From the NCBI RefSeq assembly GCF_000685095.1, contig NZ_BAYE01000010.1, forward strand, positions 62,001 through 126,000: a stretch of 64,000 nt of DNA, read 5' to 3'. Source of the DNA: Paraburkholderia caledonica NBRC 102488 (GTDB taxonomy: Bacteria > Pseudomonadota > Gammaproteobacteria > Burkholderiales > Burkholderiaceae). The notes under the pieces were generated by a model. It saw nothing but the letters and a program-made list of their open reading frames with translations. It made no database searches and was not told the origin of the DNA. The position numbers were made by a program, and so were the translations under genes. This document shows positions 51,701 to 60,512 of this stretch, piece by piece (positions within the stretch are counted from its first letter, which is position 1; every line of letters starts with the position of its first letter).

Positions 51701-52492
51701 ATGACGACACTTGAGATGCCAGCGGCGAGTGCGCCGAAGAGCATCGGAATGCACCCCGACGAATGGCAGTCGCGCGTTCAGCTGGCTGCGTGCTACAGAA
51801 TTTTCGACATGCTCGGGTGGACCGAGATGATCTACAACCACATCACATTGCGTGTGCCGGAAAGCGTGAGCGGCGGCGAGCGGCAGTTCCTGATCAATCC
51901 GTTCGGCTTGCACTACAGCGAAGTCACGGCGAGCAATCTCGTGAAGATCGACGCGCAGGGCCGCGTGCTGGACGACTCGCGTTATCCGGTCAATCCGGCC
52001 GGCTTCGTCGTGCACGCGGCGATCCACGAAGGCGTGCCCGACGCGCATTGCGTGATGCACACACACACCACGGCGGGCGTCGCGGTGGCGTGTCTCGAAG
52101 ACGGCTTGCAGCAGACCAATTTTTACAGCGCGCAGTTGCACGACCGGATCGCGTATCACGATTTCGAGGGCATCACCGTGCATGCGGAAGAAGGGCCACG
52201 GCTCGTCGAACATATTGGCAACCGGCAGGCGGTGATTCTGCGCAACCACGGTCTGCTTGCGTGGGGCCGCACGTTGCCGCAGACTTTTGCGATTCTCTGG
52301 ACACTGAACCGCGCGTGCGAAATTCAGATGGCGACGTTCTCGATGGGCAAGGCGCGGCCGGTCCCTGAAGAAGTGGCGATCCGCTGCTCGCGCGACGCGC
52401 TCCAGTTCGATCCGCGTCACGGCGCGGGGCAGGATGTGTACGATGCCCTGGTGCGTCGCGTGGAGCGCATCGACGCGAGTTACAAGGAATGA
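51701..52492 (+). CDS. class II aldolase/adducin family protein
   Basis: 263 residues, with the family's Zn-binding His pairs in CVMHTHTTAG and ILRNHGLLAWG, and the N-terminal helix RVQLAACYRIFDMLGWTEM. The group contains sugar-phosphate aldolases and decarboxylases but also many proteins with unknown substrates. ATG 51701 is favoured by GGAGA 6-10 bases upstream; ATG 51689 is the alternative. Four bases separate its stop from the next gene's start. Role in the operon unknown. Confidence 0.9.
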   Translation: MTTLEMPAASAPKSIGMHPDEWQSRVQLAACYRIFDMLGWTEMIYNHITLRVPESVSGGERQFLINPFGLHYSEVTASNLVKIDAQGRVLDDSRYPVNPAGFVVHAAIHEGVPDAHCVMHTHTTAGVAVACLEDGLQQTNFYSAQLHDRIAYHDFEGITVHAEEGPRLVEHIGNRQAVILRNHGLLAWGRTLPQTFAILWTLNRACEIQMATFSMGKARPVPEEVAIRCSRDALQFDPRHGAGQDVYDALVRRVERIDASYKE

Positions 52493-52496
52493 ATCA

Positions 52497-53471
52497 ATGA
52501 AAGCAGTGATATACGGCGCAGGCGCGATCGGCGGATGGATGGGCGTGAAGCTCGCGCAAGCGGGTCACGATATCGGTGTGGTGGCGCGCGGCGCGACGCT
52601 CGCCGCGTTGCGCGAGCATGGTCTGCGTTTGATCGAAGGCGGCGAGACGCAGACGGTTCGCGTAAGAGCGGCCGAAGATCCCGCGGAACTCGGCGTGCAG
52701 GATCTCGTGGTGGTGGCGGTCAAGGGTCCGGCCATGGCGTCGGTGGCCGCGCATATCGCGCCGCTGCTCGGGCCGCAAACCCTCGTGCTCACCGCCATGA
52801 ACGGCGTGCCGTGGTGGTTCTGCGACGGGCTCGGCGGCGGTTTTGCGGGCAAGCGGCTCAAGTCGGTCGATCCCGACGGCGCCATCGCCGCGGCCATTCC
52901 GGGCGCGCAGACGGTGGGCTGCGTGGTGCATGCGAGCTGCCTCGTCGAGGCGCCCGGCGTGATCCGGCATCATCAGGGCAATGGGTTGATCGTCGGCGAG
53001 GCTGCCGGCCGGCCGAGCGAACGCGTGAAGGCGTTGACCGAAGCGCTCGTCGCCGCCGGCTTCAATGCGTCGATGTCGGAGCAGATCCAGCGCGACGTCT
53101 GGTACAAGCTCTGGGGCAACATGACAATGAACCCCATCAGCGCAATGACCGGCGCGACCACCGACCGCATTCTCAGCGACGAGCTGGTGCGCAACTTCGT
53201 CACGAGCGTCATGCTCGAAGCGAAGGAGATCGGCGCGCGCTTCGGCATTCCGATCGATCAGGCGCCGCAGGACCGGCATGCGGTCACGCTCAAACTCGGT
53301 GCGATGAAAACGTCGATGCTGCAGGACGTAGAGGCGCGCAAGCCCGTGGAACTGGACGCACTCGTGAGCGCGGTGCGCGAACTCGGACAACTGACCGGTG
53401 TTCAAACGCCATACACGGACGCGCTGCTCGGTCTCGCGCGTTTGCATGCGAGCACGCTGGGTTTGTACTGA
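52497..53471 (+). CDS. ketopantoate reductase family (PanE/ApbA-like) oxidoreductase
   Basis: 324 residues. N-terminal NAD(P)-binding motif GAGAIGGWMGVKLAQ, a Rossmann domain, then the C-terminal helical ApbA_C domain with DVWYKLWGNMTMNPISAM, which carries the conserved Lys and Asn of the family, and the SMLQDVEARKPVELDAL block. PanE reduces 2-dehydropantoate to pantoate with NADPH; operon context with an aminotransferase and aldolase suggests another 2-keto acid or hydroxy acid could be the substrate. It is followed by a strong terminator. Confidence 0.92.
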   Translation: MKAVIYGAGAIGGWMGVKLAQAGHDIGVVARGATLAALREHGLRLIEGGETQTVRVRAAEDPAELGVQDLVVVAVKGPAMASVAAHIAPLLGPQTLVLTAMNGVPWWFCDGLGGGFAGKRLKSVDPDGAIAAAIPGAQTVGCVVHASCLVEAPGVIRHHQGNGLIVGEAAGRPSERVKALTEALVAAGFNASMSEQIQRDVWYKLWGNMTMNPISAMTGATTDRILSDELVRNFVTSVMLEAKEIGARFGIPIDQAPQDRHAVTLKLGAMKTSMLQDVEARKPVELDALVSAVRELGQLTGVQTPYTDALLGLARLHASTLGLY

Positions 53472-53513
53472 AGCCGATCTAGCAGATAAAGCAGTAGTGC
53501 TTCGCTGAAGCAG

Positions 53514-53550
53514 AAAGCCGCCGCGGGTCAACTCGCGGCGGCTTTTTTTT
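53514..53550 (+). terminator. Rho-independent terminator of the aminotransferase operon
   Basis: Stem AAGCCGCCGCG, loop GGTCAACT, stem CGCGGCGGCTT, ending in TTTTTT. Confidence 0.95.
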
Positions 53551-53578
53551 GCGCCTTGTTCGTCGTGCTCTCTTCAAC

Positions 53579-53773
53579 CTATGTCGCCGCCGTGACTGCT
53601 CCCGAAGGCAGGCGAGCTGCCTCGATCAGGGACATAGCGCGTTGCATGTCGCCGAGTTCGGTTATGCAAAGCAGTGCGAGGCGGGCGAGATAGAGCGGTG
53701 CCTGCGCTTCACCTTCGGCAGTGATGTTCTGGCAAAGCGTCGTATAGATGCGTTCGAGATCGCTATCGGTCAT
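53579..53773 (-). CDS. DUF2783-like small protein, partner of the FAD monooxygenase
   Basis: 64 residues, helical, beginning MTDSDLERIYTTLCQNITAE and including APLYLARLALLCITELGD. GGAGAGA precedes the ATG and its start overlaps the monooxygenase stop by four bases, so translation is coupled. Similar small proteins (DUF2783) often accompany FAD-dependent aromatic monooxygenases. The function is unknown; a role as accessory or chaperone subunit is inferred. An upstream in-frame extension to 54043 overlaps the monooxygenase gene and is not real. Confidence 0.8.
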   Translation of the reverse strand: MTDSDLERIYTTLCQNITAEGEAQAPLYLARLALLCITELGDMQRAMSLIEAARLPSGAVTAAT

Positions 53774-55542
53774 GACTGTCTCTCCTTGCTCCGAATGTTC
53801 AGTGCGGCGATAAGCGCGCTGTGTGTCGCGGCTGCGCTGCCGTCGCGCCAGCGCGCGAGCACATGGCCATCCGGGCGGATCAGATAGACCGTGCCCGGTG
53901 TTGCGTCGAGCATGTGATGCAGGCGGCCGCTGTAATCGATAATGGCAGTGCTGTCTGCGCCCAGCTTGACGTTCGTGTCGACCACGGTGATCGTTTTGAA
54001 TGCAATCGCACGGCTCGCCAGATCGTCCTGTATGTGCTGCCACTCGGCATCTTGCGAAGAATCCGTACCGAAGCGCAGCGCCGTGAAGCAGGGTGCCAGC
54101 AGATCGGTAACGTGCATATCGACCGTCTTGCCGTCGCTAATGCGCTGTAGCCTGCACTCCGGTAACACGCTGCCCGGCGCGGGACCGCTGGCAAATCGGC
54201 TCGCCACGGGTATCGCGCCGGCTGCCTGCACGCCGTCTGCCGCAACGCGATTGAGCGGCGATTCGACATACGCGATCGGGTGCGTTTGCCGCGGATTTAT
54301 CAGCGGCCGCACGGCGGCATGATGTTCGGCGAGCCCCAGCACCGCTGTTCTCATCAACTCGAACCCGAACGTGGGCGGCGCCATGAACTCGGTGCTTTTC
54401 ATCCCGTAGCTCAGGTTCTCGCGCGTGGCGAACACGCGCTCGTCGCTATAACTGTCGAGCAGGTCGGGCGATGCAATGCCGTTGACCACGCAGCCGAGTT
54501 TCCAGCCGAGGTTGTCGGCGTCGTCAATGCCCGAATTGGCGCCGCGCACACCGAAGATCGGCACAAGATGCGCCGCGTCGCCGGCGAACAGGACCGAGCC
54601 GTGGCGATAACGCTCCAATGTCAACGCGTTTGCCTTGTAGACAGTGATCCAGATCGGTGACCATTCGCCCGTTTCGCCCATTGCGTCGAGCACGCTCTGA
54701 ACGCGTGGGATCACGTTGTCCGGCTCGATGGCCGCTTGCGGGTCTTCGTCGTCGCGAAGCTGGTAGTCGATACGCCATACGTCGTCCGGCTGTTTGTGCA
54801 CGAGCACCGTGGAACCCGGATTCGACGGCGGATCGAAATAGGCGAGACGTTCGGTCGCGCGCTCGCTGTGCAAGGCGATATCGACGATCACGTAGCGGCC
54901 TTCGTACGTGGTGCCGGTGAGCTTCAGACCGAGCGTTTCACGTACGGTGCTGCGCCCGCCGTCGCACGCGACGACCCAGTCGGCGTGCATGCGCCACGCG
55001 GTGTCGCCGGTGCGCAGCGCGAGCGTTGCGCCGCGCTGCACGTCGGAACCGTCGGATTGCTCGATGCCGGTCACGCGAGTTTGCCAGCGGATGTCGATCA
55101 GATCCGCATGCCGCTCCAGTTCGTCGAGCAGGAACTGTTCGATCTGATATTGCGCGATGTTGATCATCGGCGGCAACGATTGCTCGTCGTCCTGATGCAT
55201 CGTGAAGCGGAACACTTCGGTGTCGCGATAGAAGCTACGGCCTCCCGTCCACGGCAGACCCTTTTGCAGGAAGCCTTGCACGGCGCCAAGGCGCTTGAGT
55301 ATTTCCAGGCTGCGCCGCGAAATGCAGATTGCGCGGCTGCCGGTGCATACGCTGTCGTCGGCCTCGATCAGCACCGAGCGCACGCCTTGCCGGGCGAGGG
55401 CGAGCGCGAGCGTCATGCCGACCGGCCCGCCGCCGACAATCGCCACGGGCCGCCGCACGGGATCGTGTCCGTCGATGAGCGGGGGCGCCGCGCCCTCGTA
55501 ATGGCGCGGCGCAAAGGGGTAGGGTTTGAAACTGCGCGTCAT
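53770..55542 (-). CDS. FAD-dependent aromatic monooxygenase (MhpA/PheA-like)
   Basis: 590 residues. FAD-binding VAIVGGGPVGMTLALALARQG, the second motif VVACDGGRSTVRE, and the GD motif LFAGDAAHLVPIFGVRGANSG. The C-terminal 150 residues form a thioredoxin-like domain typical of phenol hydroxylase and MhpA-type enzymes. Such enzymes hydroxylate phenolic rings using NAD(P)H and O2; the substrate (for example a hydroxyphenylpropionate or hydroxybenzoate) is not determined. ATG 55542 follows GAGGAGA. It forms a two-gene unit with the DUF2783-like protein; no ring-cleavage gene is adjacent. Confidence 0.92.
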   Translation of the reverse strand: MTRSFKPYPFAPRHYEGAAPPLIDGHDPVRRPVAIVGGGPVGMTLALALARQGVRSVLIEADDSVCTGSRAICISRRSLEILKRLGAVQGFLQKGLPWTGGRSFYRDTEVFRFTMHQDDEQSLPPMINIAQYQIEQFLLDELERHADLIDIRWQTRVTGIEQSDGSDVQRGATLALRTGDTAWRMHADWVVACDGGRSTVRETLGLKLTGTTYEGRYVIVDIALHSERATERLAYFDPPSNPGSTVLVHKQPDDVWRIDYQLRDDEDPQAAIEPDNVIPRVQSVLDAMGETGEWSPIWITVYKANALTLERYRHGSVLFAGDAAHLVPIFGVRGANSGIDDADNLGWKLGCVVNGIASPDLLDSYSDERVFATRENLSYGMKSTEFMAPPTFGFELMRTAVLGLAEHHAAVRPLINPRQTHPIAYVESPLNRVAADGVQAAGAIPVASRFASGPAPGSVLPECRLQRISDGKTVDMHVTDLLAPCFTALRFGTDSSQDAEWQHIQDDLASRAIAFKTITVVDTNVKLGADSTAIIDYSGRLHHMLDATPGTVYLIRPDGHVLARWRDGSAAATHSALIAALNIRSKERQS

Positions 55543-55731
55543 GCATGTCTCCTCGATGTTCGCCGCGTTTTCGGGTGCGCCGCGCTGTAAGTGGTCTGGA
55601 CGCGCGGCGACACGAAAAAGCGATGAGCGAAGTATGGAGGAGAGCTTACGCGCGCCTGTCCTCATTTTGGGTACAGGCGCGCCACGATTCGATCCACGCT
55701 AACGGGGCGCGCGGTTGGCCCATAACCGTGC

Positions 55732-57681
55732 TCAATCTGCGCTGCTCGTCACGTGCGAATGCTGACGCGTGTGCAGCGACGAAGCGGCCAGCTGGCATTC
55801 CTCGATCATCGCGCGGAAGGTCGGTGCCGAATGTGAAGCGGCAGTCGCACCCATTCCTGTCTCATGCCCGTTTTCCGCGGTGCCGCCGACGCCGACCACG
55901 AGCGCCGCTCTCGGCCGCCATTGGCGTGTGCGTCGAAGCATATTGCGCAGATACGGCGGCGATTCCGGAGCGTCGAGCGTGACGATGCAGATGATCGGCG
56001 CATTCTTGTAGCTCGGCTCGTCGGCGTGCGCGCTGCGGTAGCCCGAGTGCGTCGCCATGATCGGTGCAAAGCCGAAGCGTCCGAGCAGTTGCACCGCGAT
56101 GGCCGTCGTGACTTCGTCGAACGCGCCGCGTCCGGGCACGCAGAGCACCGCCGTTTTTTCGCTGTTACCCTGCGCCGAAGCATGCGCTCGCGTCGCACTG
56201 TCGTGCTGCTCGGAAAGATCCGCTGTCGAAGCAGCGACGAGCGCTTCTGGAGACTCGGCGCGGATCAGCCGGTCCGGCAAACCATCGGCGATTTCCAGAT
56301 TTTCGACGATGTCCACCAGCGCTTCGTTCACGCGGGCCAACTGGTCCGGCATCAGCACGCCGCGCATCGCGTCATTGCGTGCGAGTTTGAGGCCTTCGAG
56401 CGCGACGGTGTCGTAGTAATCGATTAGCGACATCTCGCGCAGCAGACGCTCAGCCTGCACGATCGCCTCATGCGGATCGTCCGCAAGAAGCCGCTGATAG
56501 AAGTTCTGCGCGGGCGTGAGCGCCGGCTGATCGCCGAGCAGCACCGTGAGAAAGTTCAGACGATCGGCGTAGCGCCCAAGCGTCACGACGCACAGCGTGA
56601 GCGGCGTGGACAGCACGAGGCCGATCGGCCCCCACAGCCAGCTCCAGAAAATCGCCGCGACGACCACTGCGAGCGGCGACAGCCCCGAACGGTGGCCATA
56701 CAGCAGCGGCTCCGCGATCTGCCCGGCGACCACATCCACGACGATAAAGAGAATCAGTGTGTAGACCGCCATCGTCCACTGCGGCTGGATGGCTGCGGCG
56801 AGAAACACCGCGAGAATCGCCGCTATCCAGATGCCGATATATGGCACGAAGCGCAGCAGCGCCGCTATCACGCCGAACAGCAACGCGCCAGGCACGCCGA
56901 TGATCGCGAGCCCGATCGCGATCACACCGCCTGCGCTCAGGTTCACGCCGAGTTGCGCGACGAAATAGCGGCTCAGGCGCACCGCGGCGTCGTTGATGGC
57001 TGTCGTCGTGCGATGCAGATCGCGAGAACCGAAGAGACTGATCAATCGGTCGCGCAGGTCCTCGCGCTGCAGCAGAATGAAGATCGTCACCACCAGCACG
57101 ATGAAGGTGGTTTCAATCGGCGCGATGGCTGGCGACAACGCACGCTGCGCGAGTTGCAACGGCGTGGGCGAAGGCTCGTGAACTTCGACGGGTGTGGGCA
57201 CAGCGGGGGCGTTGCGCGCCGCCCGGCCAGTGGGTCGCGGCGGCGGCTTCGAAGGCGCGACGCGTTGCAGCGTGGCGGCCGCGCGGCTCATCAGCGAATC
57301 GGCGCGACCGATCGTTTTCTCCTGCACGGTTTCGATCTTGCGTTCGATGGCGACCTGGTACTGCGGCAGGTCGCCCGCCAGTTGAACGAGCTGCGCGCCG
57401 ATCAGCGCCCCCACGGCAAGCAGTGCGGCCAAGGCGAACAGCACGGCGATGAAAATGGACGGCAACTGGCCCATATGCAGCCGCCGCAACATCTGCACGA
57501 GCGGCGCGAGCAGAAAACTGAGCAGCACGGAGAGCGTGATGGGAATCAGCACCGCGCGGCCGAAGTAAAGCGCGCAAACCACGACCACGCCGGTAATCAC
57601 CGACGCGAGACCATGCAAACTCGGAGCGGCGGGCGGATAAACGCGGTTCGACCGCCCATGCGGCGGTAAGGATATTTTCAT
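55732..57681 (-). CDS. AI-2E family transporter (PerM-like) with C-terminal extra domain
   Basis: 649 residues, much longer than the usual 350. The first 400 residues are an AI-2E/PerM transporter with paired N-terminal membrane helices (LASVITGVVVVCALYFGRAV, ITLSVLLSFLLAPLV), a central loop, and C-terminal helices (WTMAVYTLILFIVVDVVAGQ). Residues about 510-615 form an alpha/beta domain (VLCVPGRGAFDEVTTAIAVQ, PIICIVTLDAPESPPYLRNM, ALVVGVGG) that resembles a cobalamin-binding-like Rossmann fold without the cobalt-ligand His. Family members export or import small molecules including autoinducer-2 or act as Na+/H+ antiporters. GTG 57687 is an alternative start. Confidence 0.88.
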   Translation of the reverse strand: MKISLPPHGRSNRVYPPAAPSLHGLASVITGVVVVCALYFGRAVLIPITLSVLLSFLLAPLVQMLRRLHMGQLPSIFIAVLFALAALLAVGALIGAQLVQLAGDLPQYQVAIERKIETVQEKTIGRADSLMSRAAATLQRVAPSKPPPRPTGRAARNAPAVPTPVEVHEPSPTPLQLAQRALSPAIAPIETTFIVLVVTIFILLQREDLRDRLISLFGSRDLHRTTTAINDAAVRLSRYFVAQLGVNLSAGGVIAIGLAIIGVPGALLFGVIAALLRFVPYIGIWIAAILAVFLAAAIQPQWTMAVYTLILFIVVDVVAGQIAEPLLYGHRSGLSPLAVVVAAIFWSWLWGPIGLVLSTPLTLCVVTLGRYADRLNFLTVLLGDQPALTPAQNFYQRLLADDPHEAIVQAERLLREMSLIDYYDTVALEGLKLARNDAMRGVLMPDQLARVNEALVDIVENLEIADGLPDRLIRAESPEALVAASTADLSEQHDSATRAHASAQGNSEKTAVLCVPGRGAFDEVTTAIAVQLLGRFGFAPIMATHSGYRSAHADEPSYKNAPIICIVTLDAPESPPYLRNMLRRTRQWRPRAALVVGVGGTAENGHETGMGATAASHSAPTFRAMIEECQLAASSLHTRQHSHVTSSAD

Positions 57682-57845
57682 GAGCACACTGTCCGTTTGA
57701 GTGGCGCGGCCGCTTCCGCGGTCGCTTGTAGTCTCGCGCGCGGTAGATGCGGCGGCGGCACGGTGCCGTATGGGCCACTGCGGCTGAGCAAACCCTATGC
57801 CCGGATTGTAGGCGCTTTGCGTCGCGGTTCGCCAGTATGGCCCGC

Positions 57846-59126
57846 TCAGCCGATATGCATGCGCAGCAAGTCGAATACTAGCGAGCTTCCATAGAGCAGC
57901 AAGCCGATGAAGCCGCCGACTACGGTCCCGTTGATGCGGATATATTGCAGGTCCTTGCCGATGTTCAATTCGATCTGCCGCGACATCTCATGCGGGTCCC
58001 AGTTCTTCACGGTATCGCTGATATGCCGTGTGAGGAATTGCGCGAACTCGGGCGCCATTGCGCGTGCTGCGTCTTCGAGGTGATCGTTGAGCGACTGGCG
58101 CAGCGCCGGATCGTTCGCAAGTTCGCGGCCCACCCATTGGCCCGCCGCAACGACTCGCGCATGCAACGCCGAGTCGCTGCTTTGCAGATCGCGCTTGAGC
58201 CACGCGCGCAGTTCGCCCCACATGTCCTTCACATACAAGGCGAGCGCTTCGCCTTCCACCAGATAACGCTTGAATTCCTCGCCTTTTTCCAGAAAGGCCG
58301 GATCGCTTTTGAGCTTTACGATCAGCTTGTGCGCGGCGTCGTCGAACTTCTGGCGCAACTGGTGCGTGGGGTTTTCGCTGATCTGTTCGAGCATCCGGTT
58401 CACCGCATTCGCGATAGTCTCGGCGCCTTTCTCGCCGAGCCACGCGGAGGGCAGGATTTTCTCCATCTTCGGATACTCGCTCTTTACCCAATCGACGATA
58501 CGTTCCGCAATGAACTGGCGCGCCTGCGGTTCGCGCAGCAATGCGACGACCTGTTCGATGCCCGCGTCGAGAAGCTCCTGGTGGCGGCCGTCCTTGGTGA
58601 GCGTGTCGAGAATCGCGCCCATTGACTGCGAGAGATCGACCTTTGCGAGCACGTCGCGCAATGCGTCCTTGATGAACACCTGAATGCGCACGTCGTCGGT
58701 CAGATCGAGAATGCCGCTCGTCAGTTTCACGACGTAATTGCCGAGGCGCGCGGTGTTGGCGGGCTCGGTCAGCCAGCGCGTGATGCTCTGTGCCGGATCG
58801 TGCTTCTTGATCAGACCGACGAGCGACGGCACGTCGAGAAACTTGTCCTGCACGAACACGGCGAGGTTGTCGGCAATCTTGTGCTTGTTGCGCGGAATGA
58901 TCGCCGTGTGGGCCGAGACCACCGGAATCGGCACGCGCCGGAACAGCGCGGCGACTGCGAACCAGTCGGCGAGCGCGCCGATCATCGCGGCTTCGGCCAC
59001 TGCCTTGATACCGTCGATCCACACGCCGCGCGGCATCAATGCCGTGACGACGAAAACGCAGGCCGCCGCGGCAAGGAGCAACAGCGGCGTGCGTTTGGCC
59101 TTCTTCAGTTCGAGTGCTTTATTCAT
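57846..59126 (-). CDS. DUF445 family membrane protein
   Basis: 426 residues. N-terminal membrane helix (TPLLLLAAAACVFVVTALMP), then the conserved block EAAMIGALADWFAVAALFRR, a long helical region with amphipathic repeats (ILDTLTKDGRHQELLDAGIE), and a C-terminal membrane helix (GGFIGLLLYGSSLVFDLLRM). DUF445 proteins sit in the inner membrane; the function is unknown. ATG 59126 is chosen because it starts the family-like N terminus; the frame stays open far upstream (to 60431), but that part is antisense to the SbcD-like gene. It is divergent from the SbcD-like gene. Confidence 0.92.
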   Translation of the reverse strand: MNKALELKKAKRTPLLLLAAAACVFVVTALMPRGVWIDGIKAVAEAAMIGALADWFAVAALFRRVPIPVVSAHTAIIPRNKHKIADNLAVFVQDKFLDVPSLVGLIKKHDPAQSITRWLTEPANTARLGNYVVKLTSGILDLTDDVRIQVFIKDALRDVLAKVDLSQSMGAILDTLTKDGRHQELLDAGIEQVVALLREPQARQFIAERIVDWVKSEYPKMEKILPSAWLGEKGAETIANAVNRMLEQISENPTHQLRQKFDDAAHKLIVKLKSDPAFLEKGEEFKRYLVEGEALALYVKDMWGELRAWLKRDLQSSDSALHARVVAAGQWVGRELANDPALRQSLNDHLEDAARAMAPEFAQFLTRHISDTVKNWDPHEMSRQIELNIGKDLQYIRINGTVVGGFIGLLLYGSSLVFDLLRMHIG

Positions 59127-59369
59127 CGGCGAAAGAGCCAGGGTCCGGAAACGCGAGTTTAGCGCTGCGCGCCGCGCAGTGTGCAGGGCGAGCAGCGGTG
59201 AACGATGCTGAATGATGGTGAAGAGCGCGGCATCGCGCCGCTTGACCGCGATCCGGCCGTATCGGTCTCTGTTTGAGCCGCCGGCACGGTAACATCGAGG
59301 GTTGAACCGCGGCGGCGGCGTGAGCAGCGTGCGCCACGCGGCAATGCATTTGAACGCAATGGAGGCACA

Positions 59370-60512
59370 GTGATCAGGTTTCTGCATACGGCGGACTGGC
59401 AAATCGGCACGCAGTTCGGCCAGTTCGAGCCGGAGGAGGCCGCGCATCTGGCACAGGCGCGCTTCGACACCGTGCGCCGCATCGCCGACGAAGCAGCCGC
59501 GCGCCAGGTCGACGCGGTGCTGGTGGCAGGCGACGTGTTCGATCTGCAGACGGTGTCCGATACGGTAATCCGCCGCCTGTTCGCCGCACTGCAAGCCTTC
59601 GCGGGCCCGTGGATCATGCTGCCTGGCAATCACGACGCGGCGCTCGTGGAAAGCGTCTGGAGGCGTGCGCAGCGCCTCAATTGCGTGCCGCCGAACGTGC
59701 GCCTCGTGCTCGCGCCCGGCGTCGTGTTGCTGGACGCATGCCGTTGCGCGGTGCTGTGCGCGCCGCTCACGCAGCGTATTACTTACGACGACACCACCGG
59801 CTTTTTCGATACCGTCGAGACGCCGCCGGGGTATCACCGTGTGGGGCTCGCACATGGCAGCGTGAGCGGCATTCTGCAGGAAGGCATCGACTCCTCGAAC
59901 CCGATCTCGCCGACGCGCGCCGCAAGCGCGCGCCTCGACTATCTGGCCCTCGGCGACTGGCACGGCCACTTTCGCGTCGACGAGCGCACCTGGTACGCGG
60001 GCACGCACGAGCAGGACCGTTTTCGCGCGAACGATCCCGGCTTCATGCTCGACGTCACGCTGAGCGAGCCCGGCGCACAACCCGCGGTCGAGGCGGTGCG
60101 AGTCGGGCAATACCAGTGGCATCGCTGGGACGAAACGATTTCCGTGCCGACCGATGTGGATTGGCTGAAGACGCGCCTCGCCACGTTGAGCGGCAGCGAC
60201 GTGCTGCGCGTCTCGGTGAGCGGCACGGTCGCGCTGGCCGACGCTGAGGCGGTTCATGTCGCCGTCGAAGAGACCCGCGCGCGCGTGCGTGCCTTGCGTG
60301 TGGATCTGAGCGGTTTGCAGGTGCTGCCCACTACAGAGGATCTCGCCGAACTCGGCGCGCAGAGCGGCTATCTGGCAAAAGTTGTCGCGCGTTTGCGAGG
60401 CATGCAGGAGGATCCGCAGTCCGACCCGCAACAGGTCAAGCGCGCGGCAGAGGCATTATTGCTGCTGGCGCGTCTCCAACGTGAATTGCCGCGTGAGGCG
60501 AGGTCCGCATGA
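59370..60512 (+). CDS. SbcD/Mre11-like metallophosphoesterase
   Basis: 380 residues. Calcineurin-type phosphoesterase motifs: I HTADWQIG (the usual DxH has Gln in place of His), II LVAGDVFD, III MLPGNHDAA, IV GLAHGSV, V LALGDWHGHF. It resembles DNA repair exonucleases of the SbcD/YhaO group, which work with an SMC-like ATPase. The GTG start is supported by GGAGG at 59361-59365. The stop overlaps the ATPase start (ATGA), so the two subunits are made together. The C-terminal 90 residues are helical and probably contact the ATPase. Confidence 0.9.
   Translation: MIRFLHTADWQIGTQFGQFEPEEAAHLAQARFDTVRRIADEAAARQVDAVLVAGDVFDLQTVSDTVIRRLFAALQAFAGPWIMLPGNHDAALVESVWRRAQRLNCVPPNVRLVLAPGVVLLDACRCAVLCAPLTQRITYDDTTGFFDTVETPPGYHRVGLAHGSVSGILQEGIDSSNPISPTRAASARLDYLALGDWHGHFRVDERTWYAGTHEQDRFRANDPGFMLDVTLSEPGAQPAVEAVRVGQYQWHRWDETISVPTDVDWLKTRLATLSGSDVLRVSVSGTVALADAEAVHVAVEETRARVRALRVDLSGLQVLPTTEDLAELGAQSGYLAKVVARLRGMQEDPQSDPQQVKRAAEALLLLARLQRELPREARSA

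Noticed and set aside
57846-60431. 861-codon open frame on the minus strand extending the DUF445 protein
   Set aside because: The added N-terminal part is antisense to the SbcD-like gene and has no family resemblance; the DUF445 N terminus with its membrane helix starts at 59126.
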